Positions 47,500 through 57,947 of a stretch of 64,000 bases of DNA are shown piece after piece. A model generated the notes under the pieces. That model worked only from the letters and a program-made list of their open reading frames with translations. It made no database searches and had not been told where the DNA came from. How positions within the stretch are numbered: the stretch's first letter is position 1; every line of letters starts with the position of its first letter. The stretch comes from Cynocephalus volans. Its lineage: Eukaryota > Chordata > Mammalia > Dermoptera > Cynocephalidae. The DNA is taken from assembly GCF_027409185.1 (NCBI RefSeq), contig NC_084460.1:65236501-65300500 (forward strand). The letters run 5' to 3'. A program made the position numbers and the translations under genes.

Positions 47500-48275
47500 C
47501 CGCTCACACTCCTCCCGGTCATAACTTGCTGATGGGTCCCGGCCTCCGCAACCTGGAAGATAAGGCTGCGGCATGCCAGGTTGCTTCCCTGGGTTTTATT
47601 ATGACTTGGGTGTGGGGAGGCCAACAGGGCAGGAGACGCTGCCATTGAAAAGACAGCTCGTTACTCACAGACCTGAAAAGGAGGGGCACGCCATGCCGTG
47701 GGGTCTGTCCACACGGCGAAGCGTCGGTGAGGCAGCAGGAGAGGGGACAGTGTGGGCAGGAGCCTTTACTGCGGTCTCCACCTGAAGGGACTGGTGAGGT
47801 GGGGCGAGCAGGCTGAGGACTGGCCATTGTGAGTCATGTCAGTGGGCTCTGGGTGTGGGCGCTGTCCCTCCTTGTCTGGTGGCCCCAGGGTAACAAGGGC
47901 TAGAGGAGAATGGCCCTGAGCGTGAGAGTCTGATGCAGGAGGCTGTGGGGGGAGGGCTCTGGGTTGGTTGGTTGGTATTTTGAAGACTGTGCCTCCTCCC
48001 GAGGAGGGGGGACAACAAGAGAACGGGGAGGCCCGGGCAACGCAACTCAGGCATGTCATCGGATTGTCCAGACATGGGGAGCAAGGTGTGCCCGGCACAT
48101 GCAGGAAGGGCAGGTGTTGAAACTCAAGCTTACCGAAGCCAGAAGCCTGGTCAATACACGTGTAGGTCTCCAGGCACCAGGTGCAGCACGTGAGGTCAAA
48201 GTTCCCACCTCCTTGAGCTTCTGCTCTAATACGGAAGATGACTACTGGCCAGATGAGTGACATACAGACCACACG
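47500..48275 (-). other. GC-rich segment, possible diverged LTR
   Basis: Unusually GC-rich for the window. On the minus strand there is an AATAAA signal (47597-47602 region, 'cataataaaacccag') after a long C/T-rich stretch, which could be an LTR R region. No partner LTR or clear TG/CA ends were found. It supplies most of the longest open frame in the window (47766-48473 minus), which then runs into a Tigger fossil and is not a gene. Confidence 0.3.
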
Positions 48276-48278
48276 ATA

Positions 48279-48735
48279 CAGTAGTCCCCTTGTCCGTGGG
48301 GGATACGTTCCAAGACCCCCAGCAGACGCCTGAAACCACCGATAGTACCAAACCCTGTGTGTGCTGTTTTTTCCTATACACGCATACCTATGATAAAGTT
48401 TGATGTATAAACGAGGCACAGTAAGAGAGTAACAACAATAACTAATGATAACATAGAACAATTGTAACAACACGCATCACTACTCTTGTGCTTTGAGGCC
48501 ATTATTAAGTAAAATAAAAGGTACTTGGACACAAGCACTGGGACACCGCAGCAGTCACTCTGACTAACAGGTGGAGAGCATCAACAGCGTGGAAATACTG
48601 GACAAAGGGATGGTTCACATCCTGGGTGAGACTGAGCAGGACGGTGTGGGCATTTCATTAAGCTACTCAGAACAGCACACAATTAAAAATTTACGAATTG
48701 TTTATTTCTGGAATTTTCCATTCACCATCCCCACA
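48279..48735 (+). mobile_element. Tigger-type DNA transposon fossil
   Basis: Starts after a TA with 'cagtagtccccttgtccgtg' and 'ggggatacgttccaagaccc', a Tigger-type terminal inverted repeat. It continues 'acagtaagagagtaacaaca' and ends in the part shared with 39630-39976 ('attgtttatttctggaattt'). The 3' terminal repeat is missing. Confidence 0.85.
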
Positions 48736-48894
48736 TTAATGTGGAGGTGGCAGGGTGGGAAAAACTCAGAAGTGAGCATGAAGAGAGCAAGGATAGAGTT
48801 GGACTTGGAGCCGGTGCAAACGCTGGAGGTATCTGTGTTCCAGAAGACTGGCGTGCAGCCAGGCTGGGGCAGGCCTGCTCGCATCTGCACAGCA

Positions 48895-49126
48895 CCACCA
48901 GTTTCAGATGTCAGCACCACGCTCAGCCAGTGTTTTTTTTTTTTTTTTTTTTTTTTTAAAGATGACCGGTAAGGGGATCTTAACCCTTGACTTGGTGTTG
49001 TCAGCACCACGCTCAGCCAGTGAGCGAACCGGCCATCCGTATATGGGATCCGAACCCGGGGCCTTGGTGTTATCAGCACCGCACTCTCCCGAGTGAGCCA
49101 CGGGCTGGCCCCACCAGTTTCAGATG
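48895..49126 (-). mobile_element. CYN-type tRNA-Ile-derived dimeric SINE with TSD
   Basis: Flanked by direct repeats of ccaccagtttcagatg at 48895-48910 and 49111-49126. On the minus strand the body starts 'ggccagcccgtggctcactc' with a pol III A box (tggctcactcggg) and B box (ggttcggatcc). A second, more decayed tRNA-Ile-like unit follows (gttcgctcactggctgag...gggttaagatcccc), then 'ggtcatctttt' and A25 (48933-48957). Beyond the tail lies an extra 22-bp piece of its own second unit (48911-48932). CYN SINEs are known from colugos, are moved by L1, and have no product. Confidence 0.9.
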
Positions 49127-49129
49127 ACT

Positions 49130-49262
49130 GAGGCACACGGCCTCGCTTAGAGAGAGCCAGGCTGGGGGCTGGAGGCTGACGCATTTGCAATCTAGTTTGT
49201 GGAAGACTCATTTTCTGTCTCCTCCCAAAGGGGCTTGAGGGAACAGTCAACTCGTAAGAGCA
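49130..49262. other. unique sequence between two insertions
   Basis: Nothing recognised. Confidence 0.4.
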
Positions 49263-49281
49263 CATAAATACGCATCGTGAA

Positions 49282-49748
49282 GGTATACCTGTTCCCCAAT
49301 GTTCATCGCAGCACTCTTTACAATAGCCAAGAGTTGGAACCAGCCCAAATGCCCATCATCAGATGAGTGGATACGGAAAATGTGGTACATCTACACAATG
49401 GAATACTACTCAGCTATAAAAACGAATGAAATACTGCCATTTGCAACAACATGGATGGACCTTGAGAGAATTATATTAAGTGAAACAAGTCAGGCACAGA
49501 AAGAGAAATACCACATGTTCTCACTTATTGGTGGGAGCTAAAAATTAATATATAAATTCACACACACACATACACACATACACACACAAACCGGGGGGGG
49601 GGGAAGAAGATATAACAACCACAATTATTTGAAGTTGATACAACAAACAAACAGAAAGGACATGGTTGGGGGGGAGGGGGGGAGGGAGAAGGGAGGGAGG
49701 TTTTGGTGATGGGGAGCATTAATCAGCTACAATGTATATCGACAAAAT

Positions 49749-49786
<38 letters not shown>
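49282..49786 (+). mobile_element. L1 3' end, copy A (5'-truncated)
   Basis: Encodes the last part of L1 ORF2 (frame 49299-49541 includes WNQPKCPSSDEW and MWYIYTMEYYSAI), then the stop, a (CA)n, a G11 run, a G-rich purine tract (49666-49700) and 'caatgtatatcgacaaaata', ending in A31 (49756-49786). It is dead because it is 5'-truncated. It shares about 98% of positions by eye with copy B. Confidence 0.95.
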
Positions 49787-49788
<2 letters not shown>

Positions 49789-50568
49789 ACACTGAGATAC
49801 CATCTCACCCCAGTTAGGATGGCTAAAATCCAAAAGACTCTGAATGATAAATGCTGGCGAGGTTGCAGAGAATAAGGAACTCTCATACATTGTTGGTGGG
49901 ACTGCAAAATGGTGCAGCCTCTGTGGAAAATGGAATGGAGGTTCCTCAAACAATTGCAGATAGATCTACCATACGACCCAGCTATCCCACTGCTGGGAAT
50001 ATACCCAGAGGAATGGAAATCATCAAGTCGAAGGTATACCTGTTCCCCAATGTTCATCGCAGCACTCTTTACAATAGCCAAGAGTTGGAACCAGCCCAAA
50101 TGTCCATCATCAGATGAGTGGATACAGAAAATGTGGTACATCTACACAATGGAATACTACTCAGCTGTAAAAATGAATGAAATACTGCCATTTGCAACAA
50201 CATGGATGGACCTTGAGAGAATTATATTAAGTGAAACAAGTCAGGCACAGAAAGAGAAATACCACATGTTCTCACTTATTGGTGGGAGATAAAAATTAAT
50301 ATATAAATTCACACACACACACACACAAAAAAACCGGGCTGGCGGGGGAAGAAGATATAACAACCACAATTACTTGAAGTTGATACGACAAGCAAACAGA
50401 GGGGACATTGGTGGCGGGGAGGGGGGGAAGGAGGAGGGAGGGAGGTTTTGGTGATGGGCAACAATAGTCAGCCACAATGTATATCGACAAAATAAAATTT
50501 AAAAAAATAAAAATAAAAATAAATAAACAAAAAAAAAAAAAAATAAATAAATAAATAAATAAATAAAT
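49787..50568 (+). mobile_element. L1 3' end, copy B (5'-truncated, directly abutting)
   Basis: Starts within ORF2 ('accacactgagataccatct' follows the A31 of copy A) and runs through the same ORF2 end, (CA)n, G-tract and 3'UTR to a mixed A/(AAAT)n tail. It is about 280 bp longer at its 5' end than copy A. Several stops and frame changes occur in the upstream part. Confidence 0.95.
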
Positions 50569-50652
50569 ACGCATCGTGAAGCAGAGCAGAGCATACGTAG
50601 CTCATTAACTGCACAAACACATATCCAGTGCCTGAGGGTACTGTTTGCCCAG

Positions 50653-51183
50653 TGTCAAAGCTGAACAAAGCCGGACAGCAGTGAAAGTGGCCAGGACAGA
50701 TATCAATCAGTAGTAACTATTGCCGTAGGGGAGAGTCCAGCGTGAACTGAGCTCACCCTCAATCTGTGCAGAGGTGCCTGGCATTTTAAAGGGAGAACGG
50801 GAGTACTGAAGGGGTGAGCTGGGGCTCAGCAAAGTCAGGGAAGGGAATTGTTAGGAAAAGCAGGAAGGGGGTTGGTCCGGGGAAAACCCACCTGGGTTTG
50901 CTACCTGGTGCTTAGGGAAGTCAGGCTCCTGCTCTGCCACAGAAGCCGGGAGAGGGGCCCCATCCTCAGGTGTTGCTGGAACAAACAGGAAGTTATGTTG
51001 ACAGTCTTTAGTCCTCTCAGGCAAACAGTTGACAGGGGGTTGGGGTCCTCCTAGAGGTGTGGCCTTGAGCTGTTAGAAACTATGTTAGCATTTGTTCAAG
51101 CCTTTATAGGCCAAGGCTGATGTCCAGTTGAGAAGGGCTCAGAGGGGCCTGCTGGAGTTTGGTCAACAAGAGATCCTGTGTCA
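50653..51183 (-). repeat. 3' LTR of the minus-strand element
   Basis: Begins TGACACAGGATCTC on the minus strand (51183) and ends ...CTTTGACA (50653). It contains a TATA-like CCTTTAAAATG (near 50783-50793). It aligns along its length with 56090-56595. Confidence 0.8.
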
Positions 51184-51196
51184 GTCTCCCTTCTCG
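51184..51196 (-). other. probable polypurine tract
   Basis: The minus strand reads cgagaagggagac immediately before the TG of the 3' LTR, the expected place for plus-strand DNA priming in a retroelement. Confidence 0.6.
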
Positions 51197-54100
51197 TTAA
51201 GGAAAGCAGGAGGCACTCATCTTGCCTCTGAACAATGTAAGTGCTTTTCTTGTTTGATCGCCTTTTACTTGGGACTTCATAGTAGAGGATATTTGCCAGA
51301 TGGTGCGAGCGATCAGACATTCAGAGAGCGGCATCACCGTGGAAACAAAAAGAAAAACAAAGATTCATGGTTGGACAGACTCTAAACCCAGTTTCTGAGT
51401 CCAGTTGGGAAAATTTGTAGAGGTTGAACTCCTAGTGTCATTAGGTGGTGGAACAAGGACAGCAGGGACAATCCCACGAATTTCCTGGTTTGTGGTTTGA
51501 ATGTCTCTGGTGATGGCATAGACCCCAGGGCCACTTCCTGGGGGACAGCGTGGAAGATGCGGGAGATGCAGTGGACTTCCCAAGTGGCCCACGCAGCAGC
51601 TCCAGGCACGAAGGTTGCCCACATGTCCTTCGTTGTGGTGAGGACTTCTTTCAGCTTTCTGTCGAGTTGGTTCACTTTAGCATGCAGGGCTTTTTCAGAA
51701 CCCAGGGGAAAGGCAGAGCTACGGGACAACCTGAATTCCCAATAAGGGCCTGGGCAATCAGGTTTTAGTCCTTAGTGATGCTACGTCAGGAGGGTGGGAG
51801 AAAAGTTGGAAGTGGTAGTTTGGGAAGTTGCAGCCAAATATTGGAGACAGCTGGAAGAATTGAGAACTGTAGGGTGCACTATACTTTTCCATTGAAACAT
51901 AAAATTTCTCTCTATGGTCACCCCCCTTGTTGATCAAAGATAATCAAAGTAAGATTATTCTTGCTTATAAAGTAAGTCTGGTCTCATTAGATTTAGCCTG
52001 ATTACTTACATAAGTGCAGTAAGAATAGTAATTTGCCATGCAGGCCTTTTAAATTTTGCTTTGCTCAAACTTTTCATAAGGAATCTCACATCATATGTTC
52101 AAACAGCTTTTCAAGCTAGGAAGGCCCAGAAATTGCCATCAGACTTTGCCTGCAATACCTATAGATCTGGGTAAATTCCTCTCTTCTCAAGGTCCTTAAG
52201 ATATCTTGAAGGTCCTGGCCCTTCCAGGAAGTGACCTTCCTTACTCACCTGCAAGGCTGGAAACCTACAGGTGAGGTCCCAGGCTGGTTTTTTCAAAAGA
52301 ACTTTGTAAGTGTTGGCTCCTTAGAGTCAACCTTAGTTTCTTAAAGCTAGTCATATCTGATTTTATGTATCATTTTTAAGTATGACATTTTAGTCAAAAC
52401 CTTGGTAATGTAACCAATGTTTTAAATTATGTCCTATTTACAAGGAGGACATAATTTTTGGAAGGATCAGGTAGGGAGAAAAAGATAAATGTCTCAATTT
52501 TGTTTGTAAAAGTATCATTTACTAGGTTGTTATGAGTCACAGATAGCTTAAGAAACAAGTAAAGGGGGATAGACAGCTAGATGATAGATAGATGCAGAAA
52601 ACAGAACAGTAAAGAGCCAGCAATGTTCTAATAAAAGCTCTACCAAAATTGTAATCATTCTTTATTACTCAGTCCCGTTTAAGTAATTTTATTATGCTTG
52701 ATCTTGGGTTAGCAGTTTTATGAATGCATCATCTTTTTTTCATTAGAGTTTTGGAAATCCTGACTTAGTCCATTGGTGTGATCTCAGAGTTATTTAAGCA
52801 ACACTATCAGATGTCTGGCCCCAGAGTGCCTGGCATAGTCCTTTTCCATGGGTCTCATATTTTGTTCAAGACAAGTACTCTGGCCTGTAGCTGACTGTAA
52901 GAGCTTTTAGGAAAGTGTAAAAGTAAAATAACTACTACTTGTGGATGACAAAAGATTTAAAATGGCCCTGGTTAAAGATCTGGTGTGAGTTCATTATAAA
53001 AGTAACACAGTTGACAGGGAAATTGGTTGTTTCCTAACATACAGCATTTTAAAAAATAATTGGCGTTATGACTGTTAACATTACACAAGGACGTGTCACG
53101 GACAGTGAAGGGATTGACAATTTTTTAAGAACTGTATACAATTTCTCAAATAACACTTTAGGGAGGATTAAGTATCTCTTTTTTGACAATACTTCCCATG
53201 CAATTTAATTTACCAAATTTAATTGGTAATTATTAGTTTAACATCTCTCTTTTTACAAGGTGAGAGAACAAATCCTTCAAGGTTTTCCAGACGCCCTCAG
53301 GGAAACCTCAAAGTCAATTCAAGGTAAAAAAAAAAAAAAAAAAGACTTTAATTAGAATTTGAGAGAAAGAAGTTGTCCAAAAATGCCAAAAGGTTTGGAT
53401 ATTTAACTAAATAGGATCACAGGTCATTACCAAACTATACTTATCTATATGACCGAAATGACAATTAAAATTTTCAAAGGTGTAAATATAGGAGATTCTA
53501 CAGAAAACATGGACAGATGTACAGAAAACACTAAAACAAAAACAAAACCTTCATTTCTTTAATACTGAGCAGAGTCAGTTTTCTTAAGAAATCAAGGACA
53601 TGATAAAGACAACGTGAATCACAGGAAACTATTTTGATAAAACAGAACCTTTTCTTTCTTAGGCAGATTACTCAAAAGGTAAAGAAAATTTTTTCCAGTT
53701 TTCTATTAATAGCAGACCAAATAATTCAAGAAACTGTCATTTTAACAAAGATAAAATCAACCTCTAGTTTTGTTTCAGTATATTATTGAACTCATTTTAA
53801 AAAAAATCTTACAAATAAACTCATTTAATCTTAGCCAGCTCTGGCCTCACAAAATAAAACTACTTTTTTGCAAACCTGCAACTTCCTATATCTATTCAAG
53901 CTTTATCCTATTCTTTCCCTCTTTTCATTCTATTTTAGGACAAAATTACTTTTTTTTTTTCCTTAACAAAAGTACATCCTACATTCCATGCATACCATTC
54001 ATATAAAAGTACATCTTACTTTTCTCCCATACTTTGTATACAAAGTTGTTTCCCTTTCCTCTTACTGTTTCCAGTATTTTTATTTTCATATATTGATTCT

Positions 54101-56089
54101 AAATTTTAATCATTAGTAATTTTTACTTTTATAGAGAAAAGTAGAAAGTAGACAATTCCAAATCATGTGTCATATCCCAGTACCCTGTAGCAGATTAGAA
54201 AATTTTATGAATATACCATCTCACAATCTCGATGTATATGCTTTTTACATTATACTTTTTTTAATGTGACAAGAACATATTTGTTAACTGACCTAAATGT
54301 TTTAGCCTCTATGTACCATATAAAAATAAGAAGCCAAAATTACATAAACTTAAACTTATGCTTAATAATGGAAGTTTCAGCACTTTATCTTATTTATAAA
54401 TTATTTAGATATTCAATAAATATCTACTACCTTACCAAATTTATCAGAATTATAAGGTTGCAATTACCAAAGAGATTTTGAAAACTATTTTTTTTCAGAC
54501 CTATTGTAAAACACAATTGTTAGTTTGTCAGAATAATGACTCCTCACTTGATTAAAATGAGATTTATCATTTTTATATGTTTAAACATCTAGTAGATATA
54601 TTAGTTGATTTAACTGGTAAATCCACATCGAATAAAATGTATGCTTATATTATATTTAACGTTGATAAGGCTGAAGACATACCTGTTTTATTAAACCAAG
54701 AATGTCAAACAAGTCTTATTTAACAAAGATTTACTCAACCCACATGAATTTGAAAAACATTTTACTTGGTTCCTACATTCCTGAGAGTTTAGGAAGGTTT
54801 AATTTATTATTTAATATTAATTTAATAATATTTATTAATATTATATTAATATTAGTACTTAATTCTTTCTAAGCCAATTAGGATAGAACTCCTTTAAGGG
54901 ATTTTATAAATTAGCTTGGTAATACCATCTAGGTAGGGAAATATATACAAGGGTACTGCAGAAAGTTCACGATAAAATAGAATTAAAAGATAATACAAAT
55001 CTTTCATGAACTTTCTGAAGTACCGTCATATATAATATACATATATAGATACAGAAATATAGAGAGAGGTGCAAATAAAGATCTTATGATTTTCATTTTA
55101 AAAATTTTATTCATGAGTCAGATATAATACAGTTATACAAAATTCATTAGTTTATATATGAGTTGGTTCTCGTTTTTTTGCTCCATTTTATAATTTTATT
55201 TGAATTGTGCTTCTGGCAGATTGAATTGAAGTTAAAGGTTATCTGTTTAATATGAAGGCTAAAAGCTTTTCACCATTATCTGTGGAGGAGACCTTTAATT
55301 TTTTTTTTCTTTCTGCCATGATATAAAATCTTATGGGCTAAATCTATATTTCAAATTATCTTTTTTTTTTAGCCCCAAGTGTTTGCTTTTTGGGGGGTCC
55401 TTGTGTCCCTTGAGAGCCCCTGATGGGACTGGAGTGGGAAGGGGAAAGGTCTGGCAGGGGTGGACCGAGGGGCACAGCAGGAGGGGCTCGAAGGGGGACG
55501 TAGCAAAGGACGTAAAGGGGCTGACGGGAAGGTGGAAGGAGCAAAGAGGAGGAAGGAGGAGCATTCCGTTTCCCAAAGAAGCTGTTGAGTTCTGCGTCAT
55601 CCTTGGTGGAATCATGCTAACAAGAAAGGGAGCAGACAGTCAGTGCGCAGTGACACGTAGGCAGCAGGTGTTCAAGACGAGATTTCTCAGTCAATTGAGA
55701 AGGTTCCATGGGAGGAGCAGGCTCAAATACAGAAAACAAAGAGGATCTAAGAGATCCAGGAAGAAATTTTTCCAGCCCAGGAGTCCGGGAATAATCCTCA
55801 CTCCAACAAGGAGCAAGGAAGAATTTCCAGCCCAGGAGGGTCCCCAGGACTGTAACCCAGCTTCGGAGCAGATGGGCAGAATCGTGAGAACCTGTATCTG
55901 TCCTCGCCGGGCTTTAGGAGATGTTTGTCCAGAACACTGGATCGGGAGTCGGACTCACCATGGGATACCCAGATGAGAAGGCGGACCGAGATGAGATACG
56001 GGTCTCTTTGCACACTGCAAAGGCTGGTTGTTGTGTCCCAGGGCCTGATGGTAGTCCCAGTCTGGATCCAAGGCATAGTGCCAGAGAGC
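51197..56089 (-). other. interior of LTR element, AT-rich and non-coding
   Basis: The first part (51382-51729 minus) has a 116-codon open frame of unknown family. Positions 51900-55300 are AT-rich with no long frame. Positions 55330-56089 (the leader in element sense) are GC-richer, with a partial 58-bp duplication around 'aatttccagcccaggag' (55758-55783 and 55816-55838). An A19 run lies at 53325-53343. A MITE sits at 54948-55028. Confidence 0.6.
54948..55028 (-). mobile_element. 81-bp mariner-like MITE, copy 2
   Basis: Flanked by TA on both sides (54946-54947 and 55029-55030). Its reverse complement starts tgacggtacttcagaaag, has 'attatcttttaattctattt' inside and ends 'ctttctgcagtaccct', the same as copy 1 at 32467. 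It inserted into the LTR element's interior, so it is younger than that element unless it was carried in with it. Confidence 0.85.
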
Positions 56090-56595
56090 TGTCAAAGAAA
56101 AGCAAAGCCGGACACCAATTAAAGTGGCTAGGACAGATTTTAATCAGTAGTAACTATTGTCATAGGGGAGAGTCGTGCACGAACTGAGCTCAACTTCAAT
56201 CTGTGCAGAGGTGACTGGCGTTTTAAAGGGAAAATGGGGGAGTACTGAGAGTGGGGAGTCGGGGCTCAGCAGTCAGGGAAGGGAAATGTTAGGAAAAGTG
56301 GGAAGGGGGTTGGTCTATGTGGAAGGCACCTGGGTTTGCTACCTGGTGCTTATGGAAGTCAGGCTCCTGCCCTGCCACAGAGGCCAGGAGACGGGGCCCC
56401 ATCCTTGGGTGTTGCTGTTTTTATGTTGGCAGTCTTTAGTTCTCTCAGGCGAATGCTACAGGTCTATGGGACTGGGGTCCTCCTAGGGGTGTGGCCTTGA
56501 GCTGTTAGAGACTTGAGCAGACACTAACAGTTTCTATCGGCCACAATGGGGACTGAGTCGATTGCTGGAGTTTGGCCGGGGAGACATTTGCCGCC
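56090..56595 (-). repeat. 5' LTR of the minus-strand element
   Basis: Minus-strand order: degenerate start near 56595, U3, TATA-like CCCTTTAAAACG (near 56220), polyadenylation signal ATTAAA (56138-56143) and end ...CTTTGACA (56090). No primer binding site match could be named in the bases that follow. Confidence 0.8.
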
Positions 56596-56599
56596 GGTT

Positions 56600-57392
56600 C
56601 TGGTGCAGGAGACTTGGCTCTGTCCCCATGAAGCTATGGTCTAGCAGGGTGACCAGTACTGAGCACACAATCACCTAAATCAACATAAAATTGTACCTGC
56701 TGTGTGGCGTGGGTCGTTGTAGACAGGACACCTACATCTTTAAAGTTCTTTTTCTTTCAGAAATTACACACCCATGTAAATATGGCAAACTGACTGAAAC
56801 TGTCAGGAATGTTCCATGGGAAGTCCTAGGAGGGGATAAGCATGGAGCTGGGAGAGCTGTCTGCCGGAGATTAGAGGGTGGGCAGACGTTCACTGACCCA
56901 GGGGAAAGGGTTTTACAGACAACGGTGAAGCTGTGCACAGTCTCCTTGCAGGAGGACCCAAGAGGAGGTCAGGGAGGCTACATCAGAGGAACAGGGAGAG
57001 GCGAGGAAAAGAGGCAGGAGGGCAGGGCAGACCGCATGCTGCCATCAGGCTTCGCTCTGTCCTCGGGCAGCAGGGAGCCTCTGAGGTCGTGCCTACCCGT
57101 GGATGGGGTGCCAGATGGCCACTCCAAAAGGGGGGCCTGGCAGGGAGGGTCTTGATCTTACTGTCTGGATATAGGAGGCTGAGCCAAGAAAGGAGACAGA
57201 AATTAGACAGAAAACAAAGTAAAAGAATGTCCTGCAATCTTAAGGAAAGAGCTGGAAAGCTTACCATTTAAGAAAGCAAATTAACAAACCAATGCTCATA
57301 TTTCCCAGGCAACTTCCAGGTAAACATTGATGCTAAGGAAAAAAGTAAGAACCTTTACACATTTTTATTTTGATCCTTTCTTCATGTATTGA
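56600..57392. other. unique non-coding sequence
   Basis: The 154-codon frame 56691-57155 (+) and overlapping 56933-57271 (+) show no recognisable domain. Nothing else found. Confidence 0.4.
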
Positions 57393-57394
57393 TT

Positions 57395-57562
57395 CCCAGC
57401 ATTTCTTTTTTTTTTTTTTTTTGTCTTTTTCGTGACCGGTACTCAGCCAGTGAGTGCACCGGCCATTCCTATATAGGATCCAAACCCGAGGCGGGAGCGT
57501 CACTGCGCTCCCAGCACAGCACTCTCCCGAGTGCGCCACGGGCTCAGCCCCCAGCATTTCTT
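57395..57562 (-). mobile_element. CYN-type SINE, short variant, with TSD
   Basis: Flanked by cccagcatttctt at 57395-57407 and 57550-57562. The minus-strand body starts 'gggctgagcccgtggcgcac', has A box (tggcgcactcggg) and B box (ggtttggatcc), then a shortened second unit 'ggccggtgcactcactggct' ending 'gtaccggtcacgaaaaagac' and an A-rich tail. It differs from the 48.9-kb copy in the loop after the A box (a gggagcgcagtgacgctcccg stem) and in lacking most of the second unit. Confidence 0.88.
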
Positions 57563-57935
57563 AAGATGGTCGTGTGATATTTAACTTTCCTGATCTTTGT
57601 AAAATTATAGTGGCCAAAACTCATTTGTATTATGTCCTTCCCTCCCCCAGATCTCTCAGTGGTGGTCAATGAAATAGACCATGGCCTTCAGAAGAAACAT
57701 GAGAGTTTAGAGGTTGGAGTGTTCATCTAATGCTAAGATAAATTTGAATTTATAAAAAGTTCTAAATCCAAAGGTATTTGTTACCCAAAGACAATTATTC
57801 ACCAAGTATTCTCAAATCCAATGCAGGGATTCAAGTAGCTAAAAATTTTAGACAAGTGCCAGTATGATGAGCACTTAAAACTATCAGAAATTGAGATGGT
57901 ACAACATGAAACATTTGGTGTCTTTGAACAGACAC
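57563..57935. other. unique non-coding sequence
   Basis: Nothing recognised. Confidence 0.4.
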
Positions 57936-57947
57936 TAAACATTTCCA

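Larger units (their letters stand above)
49264..50581 (+). other. single target-site duplication enclosing both L1 copies
   Basis: The sequence ataaatacgcatcgtgaag occurs at 49264-49282 and 50563-50581 and nowhere between copies A and B. One duplication therefore encloses A-poly(A)-B-poly(A). Confidence 0.9.
50653..56595 (-). mobile_element. LTR-flanked endogenous element with non-coding interior
   Basis: Two related LTRs (50653-51183 and 56090-56595) in the same orientation enclose 4.9 kb. Because the purine tract is beside the left LTR, transcription would run on the minus strand. The interior is AT-rich (about 51.9-55.3 kb) and shows no recognisable gag, pol or env frame longer than scraps. 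LTRs differ at roughly one position in eight by eye, so the insertion is old. No clean target duplication was found. It may be a non-autonomous class I ERV or a badly decayed provirus. Confidence 0.75.

Noticed and set aside
47766..48473. 235-codon minus-strand open frame, the longest in the window
   Set aside because: It starts inside a Tigger transposon fossil and continues into unrelated GC-rich DNA, with no domain. A frame that crosses a transposon boundary is not a gene.
48958..49110. tRNA-Ile gene
   Set aside because: A and B boxes are present, but the sequence is a dimeric SINE with poly(A) and target duplication; the cloverleaf is not intact.
48702..49265. 187-codon minus-strand frame
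   Set aside because: It spans a SINE, including its poly(A) (read as poly-Lys), and adjacent unique sequence.
49299..50292. ORF2 reading frames of the two L1 copies
   Set aside because: They do encode the genuine L1 ORF2 C-terminus but are 5'-truncated, so they are reported as L1 fragments and not as genes.
55383..55976. 197-codon plus-strand frame in the LTR element leader
   Set aside because: It is antisense to the inferred transcription direction and has no recognisable retroviral domain.
56691..57155. 154-codon plus-strand frame after the LTR element
   Set aside because: A fair acceptor-like tract (ttctttttctttcag) precedes part of it, but the frame from that site soon stops and no domain is seen.
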